Shown here: positions 1-7,194 of the stretch, piece by piece | Layout: each line of letters starts with the position of its first letter | Numbering within the stretch: the first letter of the stretch is position 1 | Source: Sulfitobacter sp. | Lineage (GTDB): Bacteria; Pseudomonadota; Alphaproteobacteria; Rhodobacterales; Rhodobacteraceae | Assembly (NCBI GenBank): GCA_024636395.1 | Contig: JAGXHD010000038.1 | Coordinates: 1-8,733, forward strand | Direction of reading: 5' to 3' | Length of the DNA: 8,733 bases | Made by a program: the position numbers and the translations under genes | Notes under the pieces: generated by a model | Seen by the model: only the letters and a program-made list of their open reading frames with translations | Told to the model about the DNA's origin: nothing | Databases searched by the model: none

Positions 1-1497
1 CGCAGACCGGAAGCGGAGCAGTTGCAGCCGCTCCTGGCATCCATCTCGAAAGAGACCGACCCCGCCCTCAGAGCCCGCAAGATACAGCTAGCCAACTTTC
101 TCTCGGCCAGTTTTGCCGAAGCACCGCAGGACAGGATCACAGCCATTGAGAGCCTCTCCAAGGATACCAGCGTGGAGGCCCGCGCCGTGCTGAACCAGAC
201 CCTCCGGGTGGAACAAGGCGTGGTGGAGGCCGCGCCCGAGGGCAATATCGCCCGTATCCTCGACCCGTCCGAGAGCCCCGATGCAGCCTACGCGCAGCTC
301 GTCAGCGCGTCTCTCGCGCCCACGCCCACGACGCCCGCAATGATCCGCGCAGCGCTCGAGAACAATATCATCGGGGGCCGCGTGGGCGATGTGCCTGTGG
401 CTGAGCTCGATACCGATATGGGCCGCGCGCGTGCCTATGGAGCGCTTGTGCTGGCGGGCTTGATGCCGCCTCTAGTGACGCCTGAAAGCCGCGATGAAAT
501 GCTTTCACGCTACACTTTCTACGAGCGATATCTCGAGACCGATGCAGCAATCACCGATGCAGCAGAAGAAGCACTTGCCAGCGTGGAAGCGCGCGTGGGC
601 TGGGCGCAGACGATTGATCTGGCGCTTGACGGGCTCTCACTGGCGTCGATCTACTTTCTCGCCGCCATCGGCCTCGCCATCACGTTCGGCGTGATGGGGG
701 TCATCAACATGGCGCACGGTGAGTTCATCATGATGGGCGCCTACACCGGCTACGTGGTGCAGCAGTTCATCCCCGATTACACGCTGTCTCTGGTCGTTGC
801 ACTGCCGCTGGCCTTCGCGATCACATTTGCGTCCGGTGTGCTCATGGAGCGGCTGGTAATCAGGCACCTCTATCATCGCCCGCTGGAAACGCTGCTGGCG
901 ACCTTCGGCATTTCGATTGCCCTGCAACAGCTGGCCAAAAATATCTTCGGCACCCAGGCACGCCCCCTCACCTCGCCCGCTTGGCTTGACGGGGCGCTGG
1001 TGTACTCGGATGTCATCCAGATCAGCTATATCCGCATCGCGATCTTCGTGCTGGCGCTGATTTTCCTCGCTCTCATCCTATTCGTGTTTAAGCGTACGCG
1101 CCTGGGCCTCGAAGTGCGCGCCGTGACACAAAACCCAGGGATGGCCGCCAGCATGGGCATTAACCCCGACCGCATCAACATGCTCACCTTCGGGTTCGGC
1201 TCCGGCATCGCAGGGATCGCGGGCGTGGCCATCGGGCTCTATGCAAAGGTTACCTCGGAAATGGGTGCGGATTACATCGTGCAAAGCTTCATGACCGTGG
1301 TCGTTGGCGGTGTCGGCAATGTCTGGGGTACCCTCGCGGGTGCCTCGCTGATCGGGTTTCTGCAAAAGGGGATCGAATGGCTTAACCCGTCCAATACGTT
1401 GGCCGCACAAACCTACATGATTCTCTTCATCATCCTGTTCATCCAATTCCGGCCAAAGGGCATTGTCGCCCTCAAGGGCCGTGCAGCGACGGATTGA
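1..1497 (+). CDS. urtB: Urea ABC transporter permease UrtB, long form, 5' end outside window
   Basis: UrtB is one of two inner-membrane subunits of the high-affinity urea importer UrtABCDE, a LivH-like branched-chain-amino-acid-type permease. The frame is open from base 1 with no stop, so the gene begins upstream; the TTG at 22 is not a credible start. About the first 195 visible residues are hydrophilic and fit the periplasmic N-terminal domain of long-form UrtB. The permease core follows, beginning near GWAQTIDLALDGLS, with the segment GVMGVINMAHGEFIMMGAY, several membrane helices, and the cytoplasmic EAA-like loop RAVTQNPGMAASMGINPDR. The C-terminus FRPKGIVALKG is typical of the family. 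It heads the visible part of a same-strand operon with urtC, urtD and urtE. The identification rests on family motifs and context and is firm. The signal peptide and promoter cannot be seen. Confidence 0.95.
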   Translation, partial: RRPEAEQLQPLLASISKETDPALRARKIQLANFLSASFAEAPQDRITAIESLSKDTSVEARAVLNQTLRVEQGVVEAAPEGNIARILDPSESPDAAYAQLVSASLAPTPTTPAMIRAALENNIIGGRVGDVPVAELDTDMGRARAYGALVLAGLMPPLVTPESRDEMLSRYTFYERYLETDAAITDAAEEALASVEARVGWAQTIDLALDGLSLASIYFLAAIGLAITFGVMGVINMAHGEFIMMGAYTGYVVQQFIPDYTLSLVVALPLAFAITFASGVLMERLVIRHLYHRPLETLLATFGISIALQQLAKNIFGTQARPLTSPAWLDGALVYSDVIQISYIRIAIFVLALIFLALILFVFKRTRLGLEVRAVTQNPGMAASMGINPDRINMLTFGFGSGIAGIAGVAIGLYAKVTSEMGADYIVQSFMTVVVGGVGNVWGTLAGASLIGFLQKGIEWLNPSNTLAAQTYMILFIILFIQFRPKGIVALKGRAATD

Positions 1498-1499
1498 GC

Positions 1500-1967
1500 A
1501 TGCACATAGAGATCCTCCACAGTCCCACCCCCGCCTTTCAGGCGCTGGTCGACATACACACCGTATTTTGCGACGGAACCGCGCCCGCCGAAAGCTGCCA
1601 CCGCCTGCCCGTCTCGGCCCTGTTCACCCCCGATATGACAGTCTGGGGTGCGGTGGACGGCGATAGCCTGATCGGCATGGGCGCGCTGAAACAACTCTCC
1701 GATACGGAAGGCGAGATTAAATCAATGCATACGCTCGCCGTCGCCCGTGGCAAGGGCATCGCGGGCGCCCTCTTGCAGACCATCATCGCCACTGCCACGC
1801 AGAAAGGCCTGCGCACCCTGTGGCTGGAAACCGGCGTACACGCCGACTTTACCGCAGCCCGGACCCTCTACGCAGCGCAGGGTTTCACTGAGTGCGGACC
1901 CTTCGGCAGCTATGTATCCGATCCCCACTCAACCTTCATGACCCACAAACTGGAGGCGGCCCAATGA
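1500..1967 (+). CDS. GNAT-family N-acetyltransferase inside the urt operon
   Basis: A 155-residue protein of the GNAT fold, which transfers an acetyl group from acetyl-CoA to an amine; the substrate is not predictable here. The acetyl-CoA pyrophosphate loop is visible as VARGKGIAGALL (about residues 81-92), followed by a motif-B region LETG...AARTLYAAQGF and the ending CGPFGSY..DPHSTFM, a signature of small YsnE/PA4026-like GNATs. I chose the ATG at 1500, two nt after the urtB stop; an in-frame TTG at 1494 that overlaps the urtB stop would add two residues. No strong Shine-Dalgarno precedes either, which suggests translation coupled to urtB. Its stop overlaps the urtC start (ATGA), so it is cotranscribed with, and probably translationally coupled to, the transporter. 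Such an enzyme is not part of the canonical UrtABCDE system. A role in urea uptake is only inferred from position. Confidence 0.9.
   Translation: MHIEILHSPTPAFQALVDIHTVFCDGTAPAESCHRLPVSALFTPDMTVWGAVDGDSLIGMGALKQLSDTEGEIKSMHTLAVARGKGIAGALLQTIIATATQKGLRTLWLETGVHADFTAARTLYAAQGFTECGPFGSYVSDPHSTFMTHKLEAAQ
1952..1956 (+). promoter_or_regulatory. Shine-Dalgarno site for urtC
   Basis: GGAGG lies inside the 3' end of the GNAT gene, 7 nt before the ATG at 1964. It fixes the urtC start there and supports translation of urtC from within the overlapping ATGA junction. Confidence 0.75.
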
Positions 1968-3130
1968 ACCGGACGTTCACTGCACAAAACCCTTCCGTCC
2001 TGTGGTTCCTCGCCGCCCTGAGCCTCTTCACGATCACCGTTACGCTTCTATCGGAAGCCACGGGTGTCGGCCTCATCTCCACCTCCTTCGTCAAGGTGCT
2101 GGGAAAGACGCTGTGTCTGTGTCTTGTGGCCCTCGCTATGGATGTCGTCTGGGGCTATTGCGGCATCCTGAGCCTGGGCCACTTCGCGTTTTTCGGCATT
2201 GGTGGATATGCAGTCGGCATGTGGCTGATGTACGCGCGCACAGAGGGGATCGTGCTCGAGAGCCTGTCGGGACAGGTCATCCCGTCCACGCCGCAGGAAA
2301 TCACGGACGCCATCGGCAACCAGATCTTCGGCGTCGTCGGATCATCGGAGTTCCCCCTGATCTGGGGCTTTGCCGATAGCCTTTTTCTCCAACTGGCAAT
2401 GGTCGTGCTCATCCCGGGCCTGCTGGCGCTCGTGTTCGGCTGGCTCGCCTTCCGCAGCCGCGTCACGGGCGTGTATCTCTCGATCCTGACGCAGGCGATG
2501 ACGCTGGCGCTGGCCCTTTACCTATTTCAAAATGACAGCGGATTGCGCGGCAACAACGGCCTGTCGGGGCTCCAAAACATCCCCGGCTACGAAAACACGC
2601 CACAATCGACGATCTCGATCGTGTTCTTCCTCGCCTCTGCGCTCGCGCTGGCATTAGGGTACCTGTTCTTTGCCTGGGTCGTGTCGGGCAAGATGGGCAG
2701 TGTCGTCAAAGGTATCCGCGACAACGAGGCGAGGGTGCGGTTTCTGGGCTACCACGTGGAAAGCTACAAGCTTTTCATTTTCACCATCACCGCCATCGTT
2801 GCGGGCATCGCGGGTGCGCTCTATTATCCGCAAGCAGGCATCATCAACCCTGGTGAAATCGCCCCGATTGCATCCATATATCTGGCCGTATGGGTCGCGA
2901 TCGGTGGGCGGGGCAGGCTCTACGGCGCAGTCATCGGCGCGGCGCTCGTCTCGCTCCTGTCGAGCTGGTTCACGGGTGGCGGTGCCCCCAACATCAATAT
3001 GGGATTCTACACCGTGCGGTGGACGGACTGGTGGCTTGTTCTTCTTGGCTTCAGCTTCGTCGCCGTGACGCTGTTCTTTCCCAAGGGCATCGGCGGCCTG
3101 TTTGATTATCTGGTGAGGAAGCCGCGATGA
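1964..3130 (+). CDS. urtC: Urea ABC transporter permease UrtC
   Basis: The second membrane subunit of the urea importer, a LivM-like permease of 388 residues, close to the usual family length. The start at 1964 is set by the GGAGG 7 nt upstream and the ATGA overlap with the GNAT gene; an in-frame ATG at 1892 would only extend it into that gene. Visible landmarks are the LivM-type segment LSLGHFAFFGIGGYAVGM after the first helices, multiple hydrophobic stretches, the cytoplasmic EAA-type loop GIRDNEARVRFLGYHVESYK that contacts the ATPases, and GGRGRLYGAVIGAALVSLL near the end. The C-terminus FFPKGIGGLFDYL is typical. An extracytoplasmic loop (around QVIPSTPQEITDAIGNQIF) lies between early helices, as is common in UrtC. 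It should form the translocation pore with UrtB and be powered by UrtD and UrtE. The call is firm. Confidence 0.96.
   Translation: MNRTFTAQNPSVLWFLAALSLFTITVTLLSEATGVGLISTSFVKVLGKTLCLCLVALAMDVVWGYCGILSLGHFAFFGIGGYAVGMWLMYARTEGIVLESLSGQVIPSTPQEITDAIGNQIFGVVGSSEFPLIWGFADSLFLQLAMVVLIPGLLALVFGWLAFRSRVTGVYLSILTQAMTLALALYLFQNDSGLRGNNGLSGLQNIPGYENTPQSTISIVFFLASALALALGYLFFAWVVSGKMGSVVKGIRDNEARVRFLGYHVESYKLFIFTITAIVAGIAGALYYPQAGIINPGEIAPIASIYLAVWVAIGGRGRLYGAVIGAALVSLLSSWFTGGGAPNINMGFYTVRWTDWWLVLLGFSFVAVTLFFPKGIGGLFDYLVRKPR
3115..3120 (+). promoter_or_regulatory. Shine-Dalgarno site for urtD
   Basis: GAGGAA inside the end of urtC, 6 nt before the ATG at 3127. It favours this start over the second in-frame ATG at 3133. 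Confidence 0.65.
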
Positions 3131-3876
3131 GCATGCTGTTGGAAGTCTCTGGCGTCTCGGTCAGTTTTGACGGTTTTCGCGCCATCAACAATCTGTCGAT
3201 CAATTTCGCACCCGCCGAGCTGCGCGCGATCATCGGACCCAACGGCGCAGGGAAAACCACATTTATGGATATCGTGACAGGCAAGACCAAACCCGATTCA
3301 GGCACCGTGATTTGGGGGGAGCGCAATATCTCGCTTCTGGGGATGTCGGAGAGCCAGATTGCGCGTATCGGTATCGGCCGGAAATTCCAGAAACCGACCG
3401 TCTTCGAAGAGCAGACCGTGCGCCAGAACCTCGCGATGGCGTTGAAAAATCCGCGCGGCCCCTTCGCGGTGCTGATGCACAGGAAAACGGTTGCCAACGG
3501 CCAGCGCATCGAGGAGGTCGCGGAGGAGATCGGCCTGACCGCCAGCCTGACCCGGCGCGCCGGAGAGCTAAGCCACGGGCAAAAGCAATGGCTGGAAATC
3601 GGAATGCTTCTAGCGCAGGAGCCGCGCCTGTTGCTCGTCGATGAGCCCGCTGCCGGCATGACCGTGGAGGAGCGGGAAAAAACCACCGATATTCTCAAGC
3701 GCGCCGCCCAGACCCGCGCGGTGGTGGTGGTGGAGCATGACATGGAGTTCGTCCGCCGCCTCGATTGCAAGGTTACGGTGCTGCACGAAGGTGCCGTGCT
3801 GGCCGAAGGAAAGCTCGACAGCGTCACATCCAATCCAAAGGTGATCGAAGTCTATCTGGGACGCGCCGATGCTTGA
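3127..3876 (+). CDS. urtD: Urea ABC transporter ATP-binding protein UrtD
   Basis: A cytoplasmic ATPase of 249 residues, the LivG-like partner in the urea importer. All ABC landmarks are present: Walker A GPNGAGKT (residues 37-44), Q-loop in KFQKPTVFEEQTV (from about residue 86), signature LSHGQKQWLEIG (from residue 148), Walker B LLLVDEP (168-174, catalytic Glu173) and switch His204 in VVEHDM. The LSHGQ form in place of LSGGQ, and the FQKPTVFE..TV segment, are characteristic of UrtD rather than generic LivG proteins. The start overlaps the urtC stop (ATGA). The stop lies inside urtE, with an 8-nt overlap. All catalytic residues are intact, so it should be active with UrtE. Confidence 0.97.
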   Translation: MSMLLEVSGVSVSFDGFRAINNLSINFAPAELRAIIGPNGAGKTTFMDIVTGKTKPDSGTVIWGERNISLLGMSESQIARIGIGRKFQKPTVFEEQTVRQNLAMALKNPRGPFAVLMHRKTVANGQRIEEVAEEIGLTASLTRRAGELSHGQKQWLEIGMLLAQEPRLLLVDEPAAGMTVEEREKTTDILKRAAQTRAVVVVEHDMEFVRRLDCKVTVLHEGAVLAEGKLDSVTSNPKVIEVYLGRADA

Positions 3877-4564
3877 TGTTGAAAATCTCGATCTGTACTA
3901 CGGACAAAGCCAGATCCTGTTCGGCATGTCGCTGCACGCAGCAAAGGGTCAGATTACGACGGTGATCGGAAACAACGGCGCAGGCAAGACCAGCCTCCTG
4001 AAGGCGATCGCGGGCCGGCATCCGATGTCGGCTGGACAGGTGAGCCTCGGAGGCGCACCTTTGCGCATGACGAATGCCGTTGACGCCGCGCGGGCGGGTA
4101 TCGCCTATGTACCGCAAGGGCGCGAGGTGTTTCCCATGATGAGCGTTCTGGAAAACCTGCAAACCGGTTTTGCCTGCCTGCCAAAACCAGAGCACTTCAT
4201 CCCGGATCGAATTTACGAACTGTTCCCGGTGCTGAAAGATATGCAAACGCGGCGCGGTGGAGATCTGTCGGGTGGCCAACAGCAGCAGCTTGCGATCGCG
4301 CGCGCGCTCATCAGCCAGCCCCGCGTACTTCTGCTCGACGAGCCCACGGAGGGGATCCAGCCCAATATCATTCAACAGATCGGCGATGCCTTGCAGCAAC
4401 TCAGACAAGCCGGGGAGATGGCGATTGTTCTTGTGGAGCAAAACGCAAGCTTCGCTTTCGGCTCTGGCGATAGTTTTGTCGTGGTTGAGGGCGGACGCAT
4501 CAAACGCACCGCCCATAAAGCGGACTATTCAATCGAACTGCTGAAAAAAGATCTTGCCCTCTAG
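3869..4564 (+). CDS. urtE: Urea ABC transporter ATP-binding protein UrtE
   Basis: The second ATPase of the urea importer, LivF-like, 231 residues, the usual UrtE length. It has Walker A GNNGAGKT (34-41), a Q-loop in YVPQGREVFPMMSV (from residue 80), signature LSGGQQQQLAIARAL (from residue 133), Walker B LLLDEPTEGIQP (from residue 154, catalytic Glu158) and VLVEQN, where Gln replaces the switch His as is normal in the LivF/UrtE branch. The YVPQGREVFP and LDEPTEGIQPNII stretches are family hallmarks. The ATG at 3869 overlaps the last 8 nt of urtD, so coupling is likely; only a weak GGGA lies upstream. It is the last transporter gene in the operon. No urease gene follows, and I see no clear hairpin-plus-T-tract terminator after it. 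Confidence 0.96.
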   Translation: MLDVENLDLYYGQSQILFGMSLHAAKGQITTVIGNNGAGKTSLLKAIAGRHPMSAGQVSLGGAPLRMTNAVDAARAGIAYVPQGREVFPMMSVLENLQTGFACLPKPEHFIPDRIYELFPVLKDMQTRRGGDLSGGQQQQLAIARALISQPRVLLLDEPTEGIQPNIIQQIGDALQQLRQAGEMAIVLVEQNASFAFGSGDSFVVVEGGRIKRTAHKADYSIELLKKDLAL

Positions 4565-5093
4565 GCTACTGACCCGACACCTTGGTGCCCACATCTGTCT
4601 CGAAATCAGGGGGCGTTCGTGATGTCAGGCAACAGCGCCGAACGATGACGTATCGGGATGCCGGAACTATATGCGGAGCTAAACACCGTTCCCTCTCCTA
4701 AAGGAGCGAGAAGGGCACTAACCACACTCAGGAAGCAAAACGAGACCGCGGAAGCTTGGGCACACTAAGGCCGGCGAGGCACCAGACCGTGCGATCAACC
4801 TTGTGCCAAGCAGGCCATGGTAAGGCAATGACAAACAAACCGACCTGCTCCTCGAGCCCTATTTCTCGGTGTCGCCGTGGCGATCAGCGGGCGGCAACGC
4901 CGAAAAATGAGTGACGCAGTCTAACCTAAAAACACAGGATGCTTCGCGCTTCCAAACTCGCGATTTGGTGGAGGCCGTGAGTTTAGATTCGCAGATCACC
5001 GATATCCGCCCCACGCTCACCGTCTAAGACCCATGGTCAAGGCCCGCAAACCTTGCGATGGTGCGCTGATCCTTTCGCAGACAGGCCCCCCGA
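4565..5093 (+). other. 529-bp intergenic region without a convincing gene
   Basis: All frames are broken by frequent stops, and nothing resembles a known protein or a structural RNA. Two short palindromic motifs are visible: CTCCTAAAGGAG at 4695-4706 and TCGCCGTGGCGA at 4872-4883. Neither is followed by a T-tract, so neither is a standard terminator. A 38-codon open stretch (4911-5027, GTG start, ending DIRPTLTV) could be a worn gene fragment, but I cannot assign it. The promoter of the GntR gene downstream must lie in the last part, though no good -35/-10 pair was found. The region reads like degraded sequence between two conserved blocks. Confidence 0.5.
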
Positions 5094-5741
5094 ATGCCCC
5101 CTTCCCTGCCCATCCATGAAGTCACATACCGCAAAGCCCGCGATCTTATCCTGTTCGGAGAGTTAGAGCCTGGCGCTGCCGTCACCATCAACGGCATCGT
5201 TGAACGCCTCGGCGCGGGCATCACACCCGCCCGCGAAGCCATTCGTCGTCTGACCGCCGAGGGCGCACTGCGCGCCAGTGACAACCGCCGCGTGGTCGTC
5301 CCGAAGCTGACGATGGAGCAGCTTCAGGAATTGACCTATGCGCGCACGGGGATCGAGCCGCAAATTGCCCGCCTCGCAGCTGTGGCCATGGAGCCGGAGG
5401 AAATCGACACGCTGGAACAGATCGATGCACGGGTGAACGCCGCGCTGTCCGCTGGGGATATTCAGGCCTACCTGCGGCACAACCACGTTTTCCACTGGAC
5501 GCTTTATGCCCATTCAGACGCTGAAATCCTCATGGCCACAGCCGCATCCCATTGGCTGCGCGTCGGGCCCTCGCTGCGCATCATGGTGCGGCAAGACCGC
5601 TCCGCCCCCTTGCCCGACATGCACAAAGTCACGGTCGAGGCGCTGCGCGACGGCGATTACGAGGCCGTGGGAGAAGCCATCCACAATGACATCTTACAGG
5701 GCCATGCCCATATCGCAGAAGGTCTCGATACTGCTGATTAG
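5094..5741 (+). CDS. GntR-family transcriptional regulator, FadR/FCD subfamily
   Basis: A 215-residue DNA-binding regulator. Residues 8-68 form the GntR winged helix-turn-helix, with the recognition-helix segment ITPAREAIRRLTAEGALR (from residue 43) and the wing ASDNRRVVVP. Residues from about 75 on form an all-helical FCD ligand-binding domain. At the FCD metal/ligand positions I read Asn130 (in NHVFH), His134, His177 (in MHKV) and Asp199 (in IHNDI), not the classic Asp/His/His/His. This N/H/H/D pattern, with WLRVGPSLR, fits a proteobacterial FCD subset; ligands of this type are usually small organic acids, and the one here cannot be named. The ATG at 5094 puts the HTH at the usual distance from the N-terminus, but its Shine-Dalgarno is weak. 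The gene stands alone after a long gap and ends 3 nt from the convergent fbp gene. Its target could be itself, the urt operon or a distant pathway. Confidence 0.92.
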   Translation: MPPSLPIHEVTYRKARDLILFGELEPGAAVTINGIVERLGAGITPAREAIRRLTAEGALRASDNRRVVVPKLTMEQLQELTYARTGIEPQIARLAAVAMEPEEIDTLEQIDARVNAALSAGDIQAYLRHNHVFHWTLYAHSDAEILMATAASHWLRVGPSLRIMVRQDRSAPLPDMHKVTVEALRDGDYEAVGEAIHNDILQGHAHIAEGLDTAD

Positions 5742-5744
5742 GCT

Positions 5745-6728
5745 CTACTCCGTGTAATATCTCTCGATCTCGGCTACCTCGTCGCGTGAGCCGAGAATGA
5801 CGGAGACGCGCTGGTGATGACCCGTGGGTGCAACGTCCATGATCCGCCCCGTCCCGGTGGAGGCCGCCCCCCCGGCCTGTTCGACCAGCATGCCCATCGG
5901 GTTCGCCTCGTACATCAGGCGCAATTTGCCCCCCTGCCCGGCATTGCCGGAATCCTTGGGATACAAAAACACGCCGCCCCGCGTCAGGATCCTGTGGACA
6001 TCCGCAACCATTGAAGCACACCAGCGCATGTTGAACTTCTTGCCACGTCGCCCGTTGGCACCGCGCAGACAATCATCGATATAGCGGCGCACGGGCGCCT
6101 CCCACAGATCATAGCGCGACGCATTGATCGCGAACTCCTGAGTCTGTTCTGGAATGGACATGGCAGGTTGCGTCAGCAGAAACTCACCCGAACCGGGATG
6201 ATGGGTGAACCCGACAACCCCTTGCCCGACCGTGACCACGAGGCCGGTGGAAGGGCCGTAGATTGCGTACCCAGCCGCAATTTGCTCGGTTCCCTTGATC
6301 TGCACGGCGGATGCCTCCGTGGGGACCGCCTCTTTAAGCCGTACGATTGAGAATATCGTTCCAACAGAAAGGTTTACGTCAAGGTTTGAAGAGCCATCTA
6401 GCGGATCGTAATACACGACGAAATCACCAGCCTGAGGCGCCTGCTTGCGCCAATTAACCTCATCGACCTCCTCGGACACAAGTGCTGCGAGGTTCGGGTT
6501 TCCTCCCACGATTTCCTGAAAAATCTCGTCCGAGATAACGTCGAGTTCTTTCTGCGTCTCCCCCTGAACATTCTCCGTCTCAGCCGCACCCAAGACCCCT
6601 GCAAACGCACCATGGCGCACGCGGTCGGCGATCATCCGGCAGGCGGTTGCGATGTCCTCCAGCAGCATCAGCAAATCGCGATCCGTGTTGCTGGCGTGGA
6701 GGTGTTGGCGCAAGGTGGTCTGTGTCAT
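5745..6728 (-). CDS. fbp: Class I fructose-1,6-bisphosphatase
   Basis: It hydrolyses fructose 1,6-bisphosphate to fructose 6-phosphate and phosphate, the committed gluconeogenic step, also used in the Calvin cycle; it is a cytoplasmic, Mg-dependent enzyme. At 327 residues it has the normal class I length. Metal-binding segments are intact: SEEVDE (residues 85-90), DPLDGSSNLDVNLSVGTIF (from residue 108) and the active-site signature GKLRLMYEANPMGMLVEQ (from residue 267, metal-ligand Glu near 274). The phosphate/substrate segment ..NMRWCASMVADVHRIL.. is also present. The ATG at 6728 is preceded by a good TAAGGA Shine-Dalgarno. No cbb genes are in view, so a gluconeogenic housekeeping role is the simpler reading. 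Its upstream neighbour on the same strand is a broken repB-like gene whose stop overlaps the fbp ribosome-binding site, an unusual setting for a central-metabolism gene. Confidence 0.97.
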   Translation of the reverse strand: MTQTTLRQHLHASNTDRDLLMLLEDIATACRMIADRVRHGAFAGVLGAAETENVQGETQKELDVISDEIFQEIVGGNPNLAALVSEEVDEVNWRKQAPQAGDFVVYYDPLDGSSNLDVNLSVGTIFSIVRLKEAVPTEASAVQIKGTEQIAAGYAIYGPSTGLVVTVGQGVVGFTHHPGSGEFLLTQPAMSIPEQTQEFAINASRYDLWEAPVRRYIDDCLRGANGRRGKKFNMRWCASMVADVHRILTRGGVFLYPKDSGNAGQGGKLRLMYEANPMGMLVEQAGGAASTGTGRIMDVAPTGHHQRVSVILGSRDEVAEIERYYTE

Positions 6729-6734
6729 GAAATA

Positions 6735-6740
6735 TCCTTA
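6735..6740 (-). promoter_or_regulatory. fbp ribosome-binding site overlapping a relic stop codon
   Basis: On the minus strand TAAGGA ends 6 nt before the fbp ATG. Its TAA (6738-6740) is in frame with the peptide NADWLAKSLVKLIADKTKK, the apparent original C-terminus of the repB-like relic. The relic and fbp therefore abut as operon neighbours would. Confidence 0.7.
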
Positions 6741-7180
6741 TTTCTTTGTTTTGTCCGCGATCAGCTTGACCAATGACTTGGCCAACCAATCGGCATTTAC
6801 ATCTTTCCCGGCTCGATCATTGCAGAGACGAGCCCTGCACACACGGGTTTAGCGGTGGCCTTCACCGTGCCGTTTTCCGCGCGGGTTATCTCGGGCGCTT
6901 TCGTTTTCGGCTTCTTGACCGTGCCGCCGTGCAAGCGGGGGATGATTTCGCAAAACGCGCGGTTGGGTGTGTTGGCGCTGTCCACTTCCACGCTGATCTG
7001 GTCGTGCAGCCCGGCGCAAGACCGCCCGAGTACCCGGCAGGCCTCCAGACGGCGGCGGCCTGATTGCAAGATGAAACGATCCGTAGTGACCATGGGTTGA
7101 TCACTGTCAGTACGCCAATCGGGATCGACCGGGCGTCTGGAGATCGGCCGTGTCTGGTCAAGCCGCGCGATATTATCCAT
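6738..7180 (-). pseudogene. Decayed RepB/ParB-like plasmid partition protein gene
   Basis: The relic starts at ATG 7180 after the ribosome-binding site AAAGGTGGGA and reads MDNIARLDQTRPISRRPVD, then the ParB-type segment ILQSGRRRLEACRVLGR (compare GHRRLxAxxxLG in ParB/RepB), a lysine-rich linker KKPKTKAPEITRAENGTVK, and a stop at 6797. The apparent native C-terminus, NADWLAKSLVKLIADKTKK, is in another frame, ending at TAA 6738-6740. That implies a frameshift near 6820-6830. The visible product of about 128 codons is much shorter than a normal RepB/ParB (about 300 residues or more), and the HTH DNA-binding centre is not recognisable, so a large internal deletion is likely. RepB/ParB proteins bind parS sites to segregate low-copy plasmids; this copy is almost surely non-functional. 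Assignment rests on the GRRRLEA motif plus the RepA-like relic just upstream. Confidence 0.6.
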
Positions 7181-7184
7181 CAGT

Positions 7185-7193
7185 CCCACCTTT
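7185..7193 (-). promoter_or_regulatory. Ribosome-binding site of the repB-like relic
   Basis: AAAGGTGGG on the minus strand, 4 nt before the ATG at 7180 and directly after the TAA (7195-7197) that ends the repA-like relic. This spacing is what an intact repA-repB operon junction would show, and suggests the operon ends survived while gene interiors were lost. Confidence 0.5.
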
Positions 7194-7194
7194 C

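Noticed and set aside
22..24. TTG as the start of the urtB gene
   Set aside because: The frame is open from base 1, and the visible protein begins in the middle of the N-terminal domain; the real start lies upstream of the window.
3568..3582. LSHGQ in UrtD as a broken ABC signature
   Set aside because: The LSHGQ form is the normal family variant in UrtD; the Walker motifs and catalytic Glu are intact.
3051..4516. Long minus-strand open frames (260 and 230 codons) opposite urtD and urtE
   Set aside because: They lie antisense to two fully recognisable ABC ATPases, have low-complexity Ser/Arg-rich or otherwise unrecognisable sequence, and are expected by chance in GC-rich coding DNA.
4561..4600. 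CACCTTGGTG after urtE as a terminator hairpin
   Set aside because: The stem has only 4 bp with a 2-nt loop and there is no T-tract.
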